A stretch of 64,000 nt of DNA. Origin: an uncultured Bacilli bacterium. GTDB taxonomy: Bacteria; Bacillota_I; Bacilli_A; RF39; UBA660. This document shows positions 25,038 to 34,249 of the stretch, piece by piece (within the stretch, counting starts at the first letter, position 1; each line of letters starts with the position of its first letter). The notes under the pieces were generated by a model. That model made no database searches, was not told where the DNA came from, and worked only from the letters and a program-made list of their open reading frames with translations. Both the position numbers and the translations under genes were made by a program. The stretch spans positions 1-64,000 of the forward strand of contig CAKOXX010000004.1 of assembly GCA_934130405.1 (NCBI GenBank), in the 5' to 3' direction.

Positions 25038-26027
25038 TTGAAAATTAATGAAAAGAAAAAAGAATTAAAAAAATTAATTCGTGGTGCTAAGACTGTGTTT
25101 ATAATGGCTCATAAGAATTTGGATTTAGATGCACTAGGTAGTTCAATAGGGTTATATTCAATCTTAGAAAAGCAAAAGAAAAATTGTTTTCTAGTAATAA
25201 ATGATAAAGAACATGAGCTAGGCGTTGAAAAGGTTTTGAGAGAATTAGATGGTTGCTTACAGATAATAACAGGTCAGGAAGTAGAAGATAATCTTTACCT
25301 TCGTAAAAAAAGAAACTTATTATTCATTCTAGATACTAATAAAAAAGAATTAGTTCAAGATTATGAAATAGTTTCCTTGTTTGATGATGAACAAATTGTT
25401 ATAATAGATCATCATGAACTTGGTAAAACATCGATTGAATGTAGTAATAGAATAATTGATAATACAGCATCAAGTACATGTGAAATGATAACTAATCTAA
25501 TAGAGGAATATAACTCATCAATAGACCCATATTATGCGACATTATTATTATCAGGAATAGTCCTAGATACAAATAACTTTACATTAAAAACTAACAACGA
25601 GACATATTATAGTGCTTATTATCTATCTTGCTTAGGTGCTAGTACCACCAAAGTTCAATATTTATTGAAACAAGACTTGAAAGATTATATGGAACGTCAA
25701 AAATTAATTACCAATGTTCAAGTAACTGATAATAAAATAGCAATAGCTAAAGGAAGCAGTTATGCAATCTATAGAAAAGAAGATTTAGCAAAAATAGCTG
25801 ATACTTTATTATTCTTTAATGATATAGAATTATCATTTGTGATAGCAAAAACCTCTAATAATATAACGTCAGTTAGTGGACGAAGTATTGGTAAAAAAAG
25901 TATAGCTAACATTTTATCTAAGCTAGGTGGTGGTGGCGATAAAATGGGTGGAGCAGCCCAATTTGAAAATGTTCCAATAAGTAAAGTTGCAGAAAAATTA
26001 AATCAAGCTATAAAGGAGGAAGACTAA
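25038..26027 (+). CDS. DHH/DHHA1 phosphodiesterase, GdpP without its membrane and GGDEF parts
   Basis: This 329-aa protein equals only the C-terminal catalytic half of GdpP, the c-di-AMP phosphodiesterase. The DHH motifs are HKNLDLDALGS (His25, Asp29, Asp31) and IIDHHELG (about 130); DHHA1 ends with GGGGDKMGGAAQFE. It sits where gdpP lies in B. subtilis (rpsR-gdpP-rplI-dnaB) but has no transmembrane helices, PAS or GGDEF domain. The upstream gap cannot encode them. I prefer the TTG at 25038 with AGAGGTGG before it; a GTG at 25029 overlaps that RBS. It could instead be an NrnA/PDE2-like enzyme for pApA or nanoRNA. Confidence 0.85.
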   Translation: MKINEKKKELKKLIRGAKTVFIMAHKNLDLDALGSSIGLYSILEKQKKNCFLVINDKEHELGVEKVLRELDGCLQIITGQEVEDNLYLRKKRNLLFILDTNKKELVQDYEIVSLFDDEQIVIIDHHELGKTSIECSNRIIDNTASSTCEMITNLIEEYNSSIDPYYATLLLSGIVLDTNNFTLKTNNETYYSAYYLSCLGASTTKVQYLLKQDLKDYMERQKLITNVQVTDNKIAIAKGSSYAIYRKEDLAKIADTLLFFNDIELSFVIAKTSNNITSVSGRSIGKKSIANILSKLGGGGDKMGGAAQFENVPISKVAEKLNQAIKEED

Positions 26028-26467
26028 TGAAAGTAATTTTTCGTCAAGATGTAAAAGGTGTAGGAAAAAAAGATGATATAAAAGAAGTAAAAGATGGTTA
26101 TGCCATAAACTTTTTGATAAAGAAAAATCTTGCAGTAGTAGCAAATCAAGAGAACTTAACTAAACTAAAAAAAGAACAATCACAAAGAAAAGAAGAATAT
26201 AATAATGCTAAGCAAGAAGCAATCGAAGAAAAGAAAAAGTTAGAAAAGTTGACATTAACGTTTAAAGTAAAAACTGGTGAAGGAGATCGTGTCTTTGGAA
26301 GTATTAGTCAAAAACAAATCAAAGAAGAATTAAAAGCAAATGGTTTTAATATAGAAAAAAATCAAATTAAATTGCAAGATTCTTTAGCTTCTTTAGGATT
26401 TCATAAAGTTGAAATAGAACTACATAAAGAAGTTAATGCAATCATTAAAGTTCATTTAGTAAAGTAA
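26027..26467 (+). CDS. rplI: 50S ribosomal protein L9
   Basis: L9 (146 aa) is an elongated large-subunit protein. The N-terminal domain MKVIFRQDVKGVGKKDDIKEV and NFLIKKNLAV is diagnostic, and a long charged helix leads to the C-terminal domain with GSISQKQIKEEL. It starts one base into the stop of the preceding gene, with GGAGG upstream. It is followed 10 bp later by dnaB. Confidence 0.97.
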   Translation: MKVIFRQDVKGVGKKDDIKEVKDGYAINFLIKKNLAVVANQENLTKLKKEQSQRKEEYNNAKQEAIEEKKKLEKLTLTFKVKTGEGDRVFGSISQKQIKEELKANGFNIEKNQIKLQDSLASLGFHKVEIELHKEVNAIIKVHLVK

Positions 26468-26477
26468 GGAGGTAAAA

Positions 26478-27824
26478 ATGGCCTTAAGAGAATTACCTAA
26501 TAATAAAGAAGCAGAAATGAGTGTTTTAGGTTCATGTTTTTTATCAACAGCTGCTGCTACTTTAGCAATAGAAAATTTAACTGAATCTAGCTTTTTTGAT
26601 TTAAGAAATGCAAAAATCTTTAAGGCTTTTCAAAACTTACACGAAGAAAAAATACCATTAGACTTAACAACAGTAACGACAGAGCTTACAAAGATGAATG
26701 CTTTAACAGAAGCGGGAGGAGTATCTTATTTAACTGAAATAGTTGAATTTGTTCCTACTGCCAGTAATATAGATTATTATATTCAAGAAGTGGAAAAAAC
26801 TGCTCTTTTAAGAGGACTAATTGATACTGCAACTAATATAGTAACACTTGGTTATAATCAAGAAGAAAATGTCAATGATATTTTAGATTTAGCAGAAAAA
26901 CAAATATTAAACATAGCTAAGAATCGAAAAAGTGGCGAATTTCAAAGCATTCAGGATGTATTAATTAAAACACAGGAAGACCTCGAAAAATTAGCAGAGT
27001 CAAAAGGAGAGATAACTGGAATAGCAACAGGGTGGTATGACTTTGATAAGTTAACCGCTGGGCTTCATGAAAATGAAATGATAATAATAGCAGCTCGTCC
27101 AGGTATGGGTAAAACTGCTTTTGCTCTAAATCTTGCCACTTATGTAACTACTCATTCTGATAATACCGTAGCAGTATTCAACTTAGAAATGGGAGCTAGT
27201 CAGTTAGCTAATCGTATTATTTCATCACTTGGTCAAATAGAAGGTTATAAAATGCGTACTGGTAAATTATTAAATCAAGATTGGAAAAGATTTAATGAAG
27301 CTACAACCCAATTATCAAAAGCCAAGCTATATATAGATGATACTCCAGGAATAACAATTGGAGAGATAAGAGCAAAATGTAGAAGATTGGCAAGTTCTAG
27401 TGATGGATTAGATTTAGTAATAATCGATTATTTACAACTTATTTCTGGTGGTAAGAATTATGGAAGTAATAGACAACAAGAAGTAGCAGATATTTCGCGT
27501 AGTTTAAAGACGTTAGCTATGGAACTTCATATTCCAATAATAGCTTTAGCTCAGTTGTCACGAAGTGTTGAAGGAAGAGAAGATAAGAGACCTATGCTTT
27601 CAGATTTACGTGAATCTGGTTCTATTGAACAGGATGCTGACTTAGTAGGATTTTTGTATCGAGATGACTACTATAATAAAGAAGCAAAAAAAGATGCTAC
27701 TAGTGTCAGTGAATTTATTATCGCTAAGCATAGAAATGGTCCTCAGGCAACAATTCAATTGCTATTTAAAAAAGACACATCAACCTTTCTTAATATGACA
27801 AATGGTCCAGAAGAGGAGGAATAA
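26478..27824 (+). CDS. dnaB: Replicative DNA helicase (DnaB family, Bacillus DnaC)
   Basis: The replicative helicase (448 aa) is a ring hexamer that unwinds the fork. The N-terminal primase-interacting domain (PNNKEAEMSVLGSCFLS) precedes the RecA-like motor with Walker A ARPGMGKTAFALN (about 210) and Walker B LVIIDYLQLI. SDLRESGSIEQDAD and KHRNGP are family motifs. The RBS is GGAGG and it directly follows rplI, as in Bacillus. Confidence 0.97.
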   Translation: MALRELPNNKEAEMSVLGSCFLSTAAATLAIENLTESSFFDLRNAKIFKAFQNLHEEKIPLDLTTVTTELTKMNALTEAGGVSYLTEIVEFVPTASNIDYYIQEVEKTALLRGLIDTATNIVTLGYNQEENVNDILDLAEKQILNIAKNRKSGEFQSIQDVLIKTQEDLEKLAESKGEITGIATGWYDFDKLTAGLHENEMIIIAARPGMGKTAFALNLATYVTTHSDNTVAVFNLEMGASQLANRIISSLGQIEGYKMRTGKLLNQDWKRFNEATTQLSKAKLYIDDTPGITIGEIRAKCRRLASSSDGLDLVIIDYLQLISGGKNYGSNRQQEVADISRSLKTLAMELHIPIIALAQLSRSVEGREDKRPMLSDLRESGSIEQDADLVGFLYRDDYYNKEAKKDATSVSEFIIAKHRNGPQATIQLLFKKDTSTFLNMTNGPEEEE

Positions 27825-27825
27825 A

Positions 27826-29325
27826 ATGGGGAAAAAAATATTAATAATAAGTGCAGCTCTTGCAGTTAGTGCACTACTAGTTTTATATATTCCATCACCA
27901 AAAGCAAAAAATCCACAAGATGTTTATCGAGTTTATTTGAAAGGTAGTTCTTTGGGACTTATTGAAAATAAGGAAGAATTAGAACAATATATTGATAAGG
28001 AACAAGAAAAAATAAAAAATAAGTATAAAGTAGATAAAGTGTATGCACCAGAAGATTTAAAAGTTGTTAAAGAAATAACTTATCAAGAAAAAATATCTAC
28101 AACTAAAGAAATATATGAAAAAATTAAAGATTTAGAGTCATTTACAATTAATGGTTATGCCATAAAAATAAAAGGTATAGATAGTACAAATGAACAAGGA
28201 GAAACACAAAAAGGTGTGGACCAGACAATTTATGTTCTAGATAAGACAGTTTTTACAGATGCAATGGATAAAACTATTAGGTCATTTGTAAATAATGATG
28301 ATTATGAAAAATATTTAAATAATAAGCAAAAAGAAATTAAAGATACTGGTACAATTATTGAAAATGTTTATATAGAAAATAAAATAACTGTAAAAAATAC
28401 AAAAATACCGGTAGATAAAACAATTTATGAAAAAGTTGATGATTTAAGTAGATATTTATTATTTGGAACACTAGATGAGTATCAAAAATATACAGTACAA
28501 GATGGTGATACAATTAGTGATATTGCATTTAATAATAAATTATCAAATAAAGAATTTCTAATTGCTAATCCAACGTTTAAAGATGAAAACAGTTTACTCT
28601 TTGCAGGACAACAAGTAACAATTAATATCATTAAACCACAATTTAGATTAGTAGAAATAGATCATACAGTTTTTGATCAGGAAATTAAGTATGAAACAGA
28701 AGTTAAGTATGATGAAAATAAAATGGTTGGTACCGAAGAAGTAACTCAAAAAGGAGAAAATGGTCTTCAAAGAGTAACTAGTAAAGTTCAAAAAATTAAT
28801 GGTCAAGTAGAAAGTTCAGTTATTAATGAAAGTGCTACTGAAAGATTAAAAGAACCAGTAAAAGAAATTATAGTTAAAGGTAAAAAACAAAATTCTTATT
28901 CATCTGGTATAGATATAACTGGTACTACAAAAGTTGAAGGTTACTGGAAATGGCCTACGACAACTCCATATACAATTAACAGTCCATATGGTTATCGTTG
29001 GGGAACACTTCATGATGGAGTTGATATTGGTGGCGGTTATGGTTCACCAATCTATGCAGCTAATAATGGGGTAGTAGTTCAATCAAGTTATAAATGGGAT
29101 AATGGAGAGTATATAGTAATTAATCATAATAATGGATATTATACTATGTATGCTCATTTATCTGCTAGATATGTAAAAGTAGGACAAAATGTTTCTATTG
29201 GACAACAAATAGGAGCAATGGGAAAAACTGGTTTTGCAACGGGAACACATTTACACTTTGGACTTTTCAGGGGATTTCCTTACCGAAGAGGTTCAACTTC
29301 CGTGCAACCACTTAGTTTATTTTAA
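27826..29325 (+). CDS. Membrane-anchored LysM-G5-M23 peptidoglycan endopeptidase
   Basis: This 499-aa cell-wall protein has an N-terminal membrane segment (residues 3-20). Next come about 200 lysine-rich residues, a LysM domain (YTVQDGDTISDIAF, near 225), a G5-like stretch (RLKEPVKEIIVKGKK) and a C-terminal M23 metallopeptidase. Zinc ligands are in HDGVDIGGGYG and HLHFGL, and HLSARYVKVGQ is typical. M23 enzymes cut peptide cross-bridges. I chose the ATG at 27826 behind GAGGAGGAATAAA, two bases after the dnaB stop. Bacillus carries walRK in this interval; this gene lies there instead. It overlaps walJ by 1 bp. Confidence 0.9.
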   Translation: MGKKILIISAALAVSALLVLYIPSPKAKNPQDVYRVYLKGSSLGLIENKEELEQYIDKEQEKIKNKYKVDKVYAPEDLKVVKEITYQEKISTTKEIYEKIKDLESFTINGYAIKIKGIDSTNEQGETQKGVDQTIYVLDKTVFTDAMDKTIRSFVNNDDYEKYLNNKQKEIKDTGTIIENVYIENKITVKNTKIPVDKTIYEKVDDLSRYLLFGTLDEYQKYTVQDGDTISDIAFNNKLSNKEFLIANPTFKDENSLLFAGQQVTINIIKPQFRLVEIDHTVFDQEIKYETEVKYDENKMVGTEEVTQKGENGLQRVTSKVQKINGQVESSVINESATERLKEPVKEIIVKGKKQNSYSSGIDITGTTKVEGYWKWPTTTPYTINSPYGYRWGTLHDGVDIGGGYGSPIYAANNGVVVQSSYKWDNGEYIVINHNNGYYTMYAHLSARYVKVGQNVSIGQQIGAMGKTGFATGTHLHFGLFRGFPYRRGSTSVQPLSLF

Positions 29326-30089
29326 TGAAAATAATAACGTTAGCGAGTGGTTCCAAAGGAAATACTTCTTATATAGAAGTAGGAAATACTCGCTTTCTTA
29401 TTGATATAGGTATAACTTACAGGCACTTATTAGAAAGATTAGCCGAAATTGATAGAAGTATTGATGATATAGATGCTTTACTTATTACACATACTCATTC
29501 AGATCATATTAAGGGACTAAAAGTGTTTGTTAAACACAATAATGTACCTGTATATATAAGAGAAGAAATGTATAAAGAATTAAAAGAGATATTACCTAAA
29601 GAAAAAATAGAATTATATAATGATAAAATGCATTTAAAAGATGTTACAATAGATTTGGTTCATACTTCTCACGATGCTCCTGGTTCTGTTGGTTTTTTGA
29701 TAAGTAGTGATTCAAGTAGTTTAGTTTATATTACTGATACTGGTTATATAAATGAAAAATATTATAATTTATTATCTAATCGAGAAATATATTATATTGA
29801 AAGTAATCACGATGAACAAATGCTTTTGATAGGACCTTATCCACATTATTTAAAACAAAGAATACTAAGTGATAGGGGACACTTATCTAATGGAGCTACA
29901 GCTACATATTTAGAAAAATTTATCGGAGAAAAAACGAAATACATAATTCTAGGACATATAAGTGAAACAAATAATACTAAAGAATTAGCATTTAATACTA
30001 CTAAAGAAGCGATTGAAAGAACTAAATATAGACCTAAAATATTAATAGCTAGTCAAGAAGAAATAGGAGAGGTGGTTGAAGTTAGATGA
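29325..30089 (+). CDS. walJ: Metallo-beta-lactamase-fold protein WalJ/YycJ
   Basis: This 254-aa MBL-fold hydrolase has LASGSKGNTSYIEVG at its start and the zinc motif THTHSDHIKGL (about 56-66). SHDAPGSVGF and GHLSNGATATYL carry further ligands. YycJ/WalJ is linked to cell-wall and DNA repair functions in Bacillus, with nuclease activity proposed. It overlaps genes on both sides (1 bp and 4 bp). The yycJ-rlmH order is conserved. Confidence 0.92.
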   Translation: MKIITLASGSKGNTSYIEVGNTRFLIDIGITYRHLLERLAEIDRSIDDIDALLITHTHSDHIKGLKVFVKHNNVPVYIREEMYKELKEILPKEKIELYNDKMHLKDVTIDLVHTSHDAPGSVGFLISSDSSSLVYITDTGYINEKYYNLLSNREIYYIESNHDEQMLLIGPYPHYLKQRILSDRGHLSNGATATYLEKFIGEKTKYIILGHISETNNTKELAFNTTKEAIERTKYRPKILIASQEEIGEVVEVR

Positions 30090-30541
30090 TAAAATTAATA
30101 GTAGTAGGTAAAATCAAAGAAAAATATTTTACAGGTGCTATTAAAGAATATGAAAAAAGATTGAGTAAGTATACAAAATTAAATATTGTAGAAGTAGCAG
30201 ATTGTGGTATAGAAGAGCTAGATAAATCTTTAAGAATAGAAAAAGATGCTATTATGAAACATCTTTTCTTAAGAGATTATATTATTTTATTAGATGTAAA
30301 GGGAAAAGAAATGACATCTATAGAAATGGCCAAGGTAATGGCTGATAGAGAAATGAATAACAGTAATATTACATTTATTATTGGGGGAAGTAATGGTTTT
30401 CATCAAGACATCTATAATATAGCAAAAGAAAAATGGTCATTTTCTAAATTAACCTTTCCTCATCAGTTATTTAGAATAATGTTTTTAGAACAACTATATC
30501 GTACATATAAAATAAGAAATAATGAAAAATATCATAAGTAG
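30086..30541 (+). CDS. rlmH: 23S rRNA (pseudouridine-1915-N3)-methyltransferase RlmH
   Basis: RlmH (151 aa) is a SPOUT methyltransferase acting on helix 69 of 23S rRNA in the 70S ribosome. It starts MIKLIVVGKIKEKYF. LLDVKGKEMTS and FIIGGSNGF form the SAM-binding knot, and FPHQLFRIMFLEQLYRTYKI is the C-terminal signature. It overlaps walJ by 4 bp. The family length (about 155-159) is matched. Confidence 0.96.
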   Translation: MIKLIVVGKIKEKYFTGAIKEYEKRLSKYTKLNIVEVADCGIEELDKSLRIEKDAIMKHLFLRDYIILLDVKGKEMTSIEMAKVMADREMNNSNITFIIGGSNGFHQDIYNIAKEKWSFSKLTFPHQLFRIMFLEQLYRTYKIRNNEKYHK

Positions 30542-30552
30542 GAGTTGAAAAA

Positions 30553-31218
30553 ATGATAGGTAATGATTGGGATGAACATTTAAAGACAGAATATGATAAA
30601 ACTTATTTTAAAGAACTATTAGAATTTGTTGATGGTGAATATCATACTAAAGAAATATATCCAAGAAAAAATGAAATATTTAATGCTTTTAGAAATACTT
30701 CTTATAAAGATACAAAAGTAGTTCTTTTAGGACAAGATCCTTATCATGGTGTTAATCAAGCTCAAGGACTTTCATTTTCAGTACGCGATGGTTTAAAAAA
30801 ACCACCAAGTCTTGTTAATATCTTCAAGGAATTAGAAAGTGACTTGGGAATTCCTTTTCCTGAAAAAAATAGTTTATTACCTTGGGCTAATGAAGGAGTT
30901 TTATTATTAAATAGTGTTTTAACAGTAGAAAAAGATAAAGCTGCTTCTCATAGTCATCGTGGTTGGGAAGAATTCACTGATAAAGTAATAGAAGAAGTAA
31001 ATAAAAAAGATGAACCAGTTGTTTTTATTTTCTGGGGGAATTATGCTAGAGCTAAAAAGGTATTAGTTACTAATCCTAAACATTTAGTTCTAGAATCTGC
31101 TCATCCATCACCATTTTCCGCATATAATGGCTTTTTTGGAAGTAGACCTTTCTCTAAAACTAATGAATTTTTAAAAGAAAATAATCTTAAACCAATTAAT
31201 TGGAACATTGAAAGATAA
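30553..31218 (+). CDS. ung: Uracil-DNA glycosylase
   Basis: Ung (221 aa) removes uracil from DNA. The catalytic motif GQDPYHG has the water-activating Asp, LLLNSVLTV is the uracil-pocket region, and HPSPFSAYNGFFG is the DNA-intercalation loop. The ATG follows GTAGGAGTTGAAAA. The gene is complete and of normal length. It ends in a terminator that lies inside the convergent LemA-like gene. Confidence 0.96.
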   Translation: MIGNDWDEHLKTEYDKTYFKELLEFVDGEYHTKEIYPRKNEIFNAFRNTSYKDTKVVLLGQDPYHGVNQAQGLSFSVRDGLKKPPSLVNIFKELESDLGIPFPEKNSLLPWANEGVLLLNSVLTVEKDKAASHSHRGWEEFTDKVIEEVNKKDEPVVFIFWGNYARAKKVLVTNPKHLVLESAHPSPFSAYNGFFGSRPFSKTNEFLKENNLKPINWNIER

Positions 31219-31237
31219 AAAGAACCTCAATGGTCCT

Positions 31238-31753
31238 TTACTTAGAGAGAATTGCAAAAGATTCTCTTTTTTCAATTTTATAAATATCTAATTCTTTATA
31301 GTGTAAAAAGAAACCAACAATATTACTTGGAAATTTATGTCTATAATTATTTATCTCCACAGCATTGTCATTATAATATTTTAAGACCCCCTTCAAGTCA
31401 CACTCATTATCATCAAAACGGTCTATTAAATTATTAAGTTTTTTGTTAGATTCATATTCTTCGTCATCAGCTTCTTTTAGAAGTTTATTACCAATAGAAT
31501 TTAATTCTATATAACATTGATGACTAGTTAGTTCCTTTCCTTTGAATTCTTCTAACTCTTTTATCTTATCTTTATCAATAATTTGAGCTATTTTTAAAAG
31601 AATTTCTATTTTTTTCTCAATAATTATTTCAATATTGTTGTTGGCTTCCGATACCTTTAAAAAATAAAAGTCATATTTCTTTTTAAAATGTAAAAATATT
31701 ATTATAAAAAGTAAAATAAGGAAAAGTACTATTCCACATATAACGTATAACAT
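31238..31753 (-). CDS. LemA-family membrane protein
   Basis: This 171-aa protein has one N-terminal transmembrane segment (residues 2-22) and a helical, mostly extracytoplasmic domain. The end YYNDNAVEINNYRHKFPSNIVGFF matches the LemA signature of YN...YN...FPSN followed by an aromatic stretch. LemA function is not settled. A weak RBS (AGGATG) precedes the ATG. It is convergent with ung and lies upstream of the PBP gene on the same strand. Confidence 0.75.
   Translation of the reverse strand: MLYVICGIVLFLILLFIIIFLHFKKKYDFYFLKVSEANNNIEIIIEKKIEILLKIAQIIDKDKIKELEEFKGKELTSHQCYIELNSIGNKLLKEADDEEYESNKKLNNLIDRFDDNECDLKGVLKYYNDNAVEINNYRHKFPSNIVGFFLHYKELDIYKIEKRESFAILSK
31246..31272 (+). terminator. 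Terminator after ung
   Basis: AGAGAAT/ATTCTCT stem with 8-nt loop and T6 tail, located in the 3' end of the opposing LemA-like gene. Confidence 0.75.
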
Positions 31754-31782
31754 CCTACCACATCCTAAACGAATTATATCAA

Positions 31783-31810
31783 AGAAAAAAGAAGATTACA
31801 ATTATCTTCC
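31783..31810 (-). terminator. Terminator after the PBP gene
   Basis: Minus strand stem GAAGAT/ATCTTC with a 7-nt loop, then T6. It lies in the gap before the LemA-like gene. Confidence 0.75.
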
Positions 31811-31821
31811 AAAATATTTCC

Positions 31822-33783
31822 TTAAGTTTCCTTATTCTCCGTTAATAATTCGTCAAAGACAGGGTCGGCCATTGTTGGTTCTGTACCTTTAATATAATAC
31901 ATCATCTTAGTTTTAGCATCATTTTGGGTAGCAGGTTTACCGGTTATAGGATTAACTAATACACCAACAACATTATCTTTCGGTTGATACCAATTATCTT
32001 CCTTTCCTTGCATATAATCTTCAATCGATTTTATCCAAATATTTTGTGCAAATTTGTACTCTTTAGGTTCCAGATTTCTGTTATCATCATAACCACACCA
32101 TACTAAAGCTACAACATCTTTATTATAACCAATATACCAGTTATCAGTATTAGTAGTACCACTTTTTAAAGCATAAGTATGAGTCATTTTAGAGGCTAGA
32201 TTGATAGCTGTTGGATAATTATAATCAATAAAGGCAGAGTCATAAGTTGCAGTTAACAAATTATTTAAAATGAAAGTTAAACTAGAGTTTAGAACGAGTT
32301 CTTTTTTATTATCAGCCTCATATAAAATATTACCTTCTTGGTCGACCACTTTTTCAATAAAATGAGGTTTTACTTTATAGCCTTCGTTAGCAAAAGTAGC
32401 ATATCCACCAGCCATTTCTAACATTGAAATCTCACTAGTTCCAAGAGCAAGAGACGGAACTTTATCAAGCTTGGAAGTAATTCCTACTCGTCTTGCCATA
32501 TTTATCAAAGTATCTTCTCCTAAGAATAAATGTGTTTTAACAGCATAAATATTTTCAGAATAAGAAATAGCAGTTGCCATTGAAATTGGTTTATTACCAT
32601 ATTTTTCATTATAATTTTTAGGAGAATAAGTATCTTTATTAGAAAAGGTAAAAGTTGTTTGTTCACTAGTGAAAGTAGTAGAAGCAGTAAAACCATTCTC
32701 TAAAGCAGCATAATAAAGAAAAGGTTTCATTGTAGAACCAACTTGTCTTTTAGCTGATATTGCTCTATTATATTCTGATTTAGTGTAATCTTTTCCACCA
32801 ACTAATGCCTTGACACCACCAGTTTGAGGGTCCAACAAAACAGCAGCTGTTTCTAATTCATTGTCTCCTAAAGTTTCTTTAACATTAGCTTCAAGTTCCT
32901 TTTGATTTTTAAGATTAAGACTAGTATAAATTTTTAAACCACCAGTTTCTAGAAAGGTACTAGGTATTTCCTTTAAGGAATTTAATTCTTTCATTACAGC
33001 ATCTTGATAATACATAACTGTTGATAATTCTTCCTTCTCTTTTTCACCAACAAAGGTTAATTTTTCATTACTAGCTTGATTGTATTCTTCATTACTAATC
33101 TTTTTTTCTTTCAATAAATTTTTAAGAATAAGAATTTGTCTTTCTTTAGCTTTATCATAATTAATTAAAGGAGAATAGTTACTGGGTGATTTAGGAATTC
33201 CTGTCAAAATAGCTGCCTCTGCTAAATCTAAATCTTTAGCTTTTTTTCCAAAATAAAATTGACTAGCGTTTTCTATTCCGTACATGCCATGTCCATAATT
33301 AATAGTATTTAGATAGCCTTCTAAAATATCTTTTTTCTTATAATGTGTTTCAATCTCAATAGTGTACCACATCTCATCCCATTTTCTTTTCCAAGTTTTA
33401 GAAAAGTCTAAGAATAGATTTTTAGCATATTGCTGTGTAATAGTACTTGCACCTTGGCTTTTATTTCTTGAAACAACATTAACATACATAGCTTTCATAA
33501 TTCTTAAATAATCAAAACCTTTATGTTTATAGAAATTTTTATCTTCTGTTTCAATAGTGGTCTTAACTACATTATCAGATATATTGTCTAGACTTACCCA
33601 TTTACTATCACCACTTCCTTGAAAAAATAACTCATTATCTTGGTCGAATAACATAAACTTATTAGCACTTTTTATTTGTAATTTTGGAGATAAATAAGCA
33701 TAAGAATAAGCAGCAATGTTAAAAATAATAAATAATAGAACAATTAATATAGTAAATTTAGTTGCTTTTTTAATATATTTCAT
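31822..33783 (-). CDS. Class A penicillin-binding protein (PBP1a-type)
   Basis: This 653-aa bifunctional peptidoglycan synthase has one N-terminal membrane helix (10-30). The GT51 glycosyltransferase has ETEDKNFYKHKGFD (catalytic Glu80) and QGASTITQQYAKNLF. The transpeptidase has the nucleophile motif STMK (Ser350, Lys353), SEN and KSGT. The C-terminus is short and acidic. The ATG at 33783 is five bases after AGGTGA; GTG and ATG codons just upstream overlap that RBS. It is divergent from the argS operon. No resistance is implied. Confidence 0.95.
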   Translation of the reverse strand: MKYIKKATKFTILIVLLFIIFNIAAYSYAYLSPKLQIKSANKFMLFDQDNELFFQGSGDSKWVSLDNISDNVVKTTIETEDKNFYKHKGFDYLRIMKAMYVNVVSRNKSQGASTITQQYAKNLFLDFSKTWKRKWDEMWYTIEIETHYKKKDILEGYLNTINYGHGMYGIENASQFYFGKKAKDLDLAEAAILTGIPKSPSNYSPLINYDKAKERQILILKNLLKEKKISNEEYNQASNEKLTFVGEKEKEELSTVMYYQDAVMKELNSLKEIPSTFLETGGLKIYTSLNLKNQKELEANVKETLGDNELETAAVLLDPQTGGVKALVGGKDYTKSEYNRAISAKRQVGSTMKPFLYYAALENGFTASTTFTSEQTTFTFSNKDTYSPKNYNEKYGNKPISMATAISYSENIYAVKTHLFLGEDTLINMARRVGITSKLDKVPSLALGTSEISMLEMAGGYATFANEGYKVKPHFIEKVVDQEGNILYEADNKKELVLNSSLTFILNNLLTATYDSAFIDYNYPTAINLASKMTHTYALKSGTTNTDNWYIGYNKDVVALVWCGYDDNRNLEPKEYKFAQNIWIKSIEDYMQGKEDNWYQPKDNVVGVLVNPITGKPATQNDAKTKMMYYIKGTEPTMADPVFDELLTENKET

Positions 33784-33834
33784 AATCATCACCTACACTT
33801 ATCTTGTCCAAACTCTTTAAAAATAACAATATTC

Positions 33835-33863
33835 TTGTAAGAAATTTAATTCGTTGCTATAAT
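33835..33863 (+). promoter_or_regulatory. Promoter of the DUF1934-argS operon
   Basis: TTGTAA (33835-33840), 17-bp spacer, TATAAT (33858-33863). Confidence 0.75.
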
Positions 33864-33888
33864 ATTAGCTGAATGAAAGGGAAACAAT

Positions 33889-34248
33889 ATGAAAGAAATT
33901 AAAGTAATAGCTAAATTGATTGCTAATAATGAAGTATTTACATATGAAGGTAAAGCTAATTTTGATAAAAAAAATAAAGTTATTCAATATCAAGATGAAC
34001 ATGCCTTATTAACAATATATTTAAAAGAAAAAATATTACTACGAGAAACCGAAGAAGCAATACTTAGTTATAAGTTTTTAGAAAATACTACCAATTCTTT
34101 TGAGATATATCTTAAAGAAACAAAGCAAAGTGCTACAGTTTTGATGAAAACTAAACAAATTAAAGAAGAAGTTAATTCTTTCTTAGTAATCTATAGAATA
34201 GATGGTAATGATTTTGACCACGAATATAGCATAGAATGGGAGGACTAA
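33889..34248 (+). CDS. DUF1934 protein (YwiB-like)
   Basis: This 119-aa protein lies directly before argS, where Bacillus has ywiB. The pattern of beta strands (YEGKANFDKKNKVIQYQDE, SYKFLENTTNSFEIYLKE, FLVIYRIDGNDFDHEYSIEW) fits the lipocalin/calycin-like DUF1934 family. Function unknown. RBS AAAGGGAAAC. One base separates it from argS. Confidence 0.82.
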   Translation: MKEIKVIAKLIANNEVFTYEGKANFDKKNKVIQYQDEHALLTIYLKEKILLRETEEAILSYKFLENTTNSFEIYLKETKQSATVLMKTKQIKEEVNSFLVIYRIDGNDFDHEYSIEWED

Positions 34249-34249
34249 T

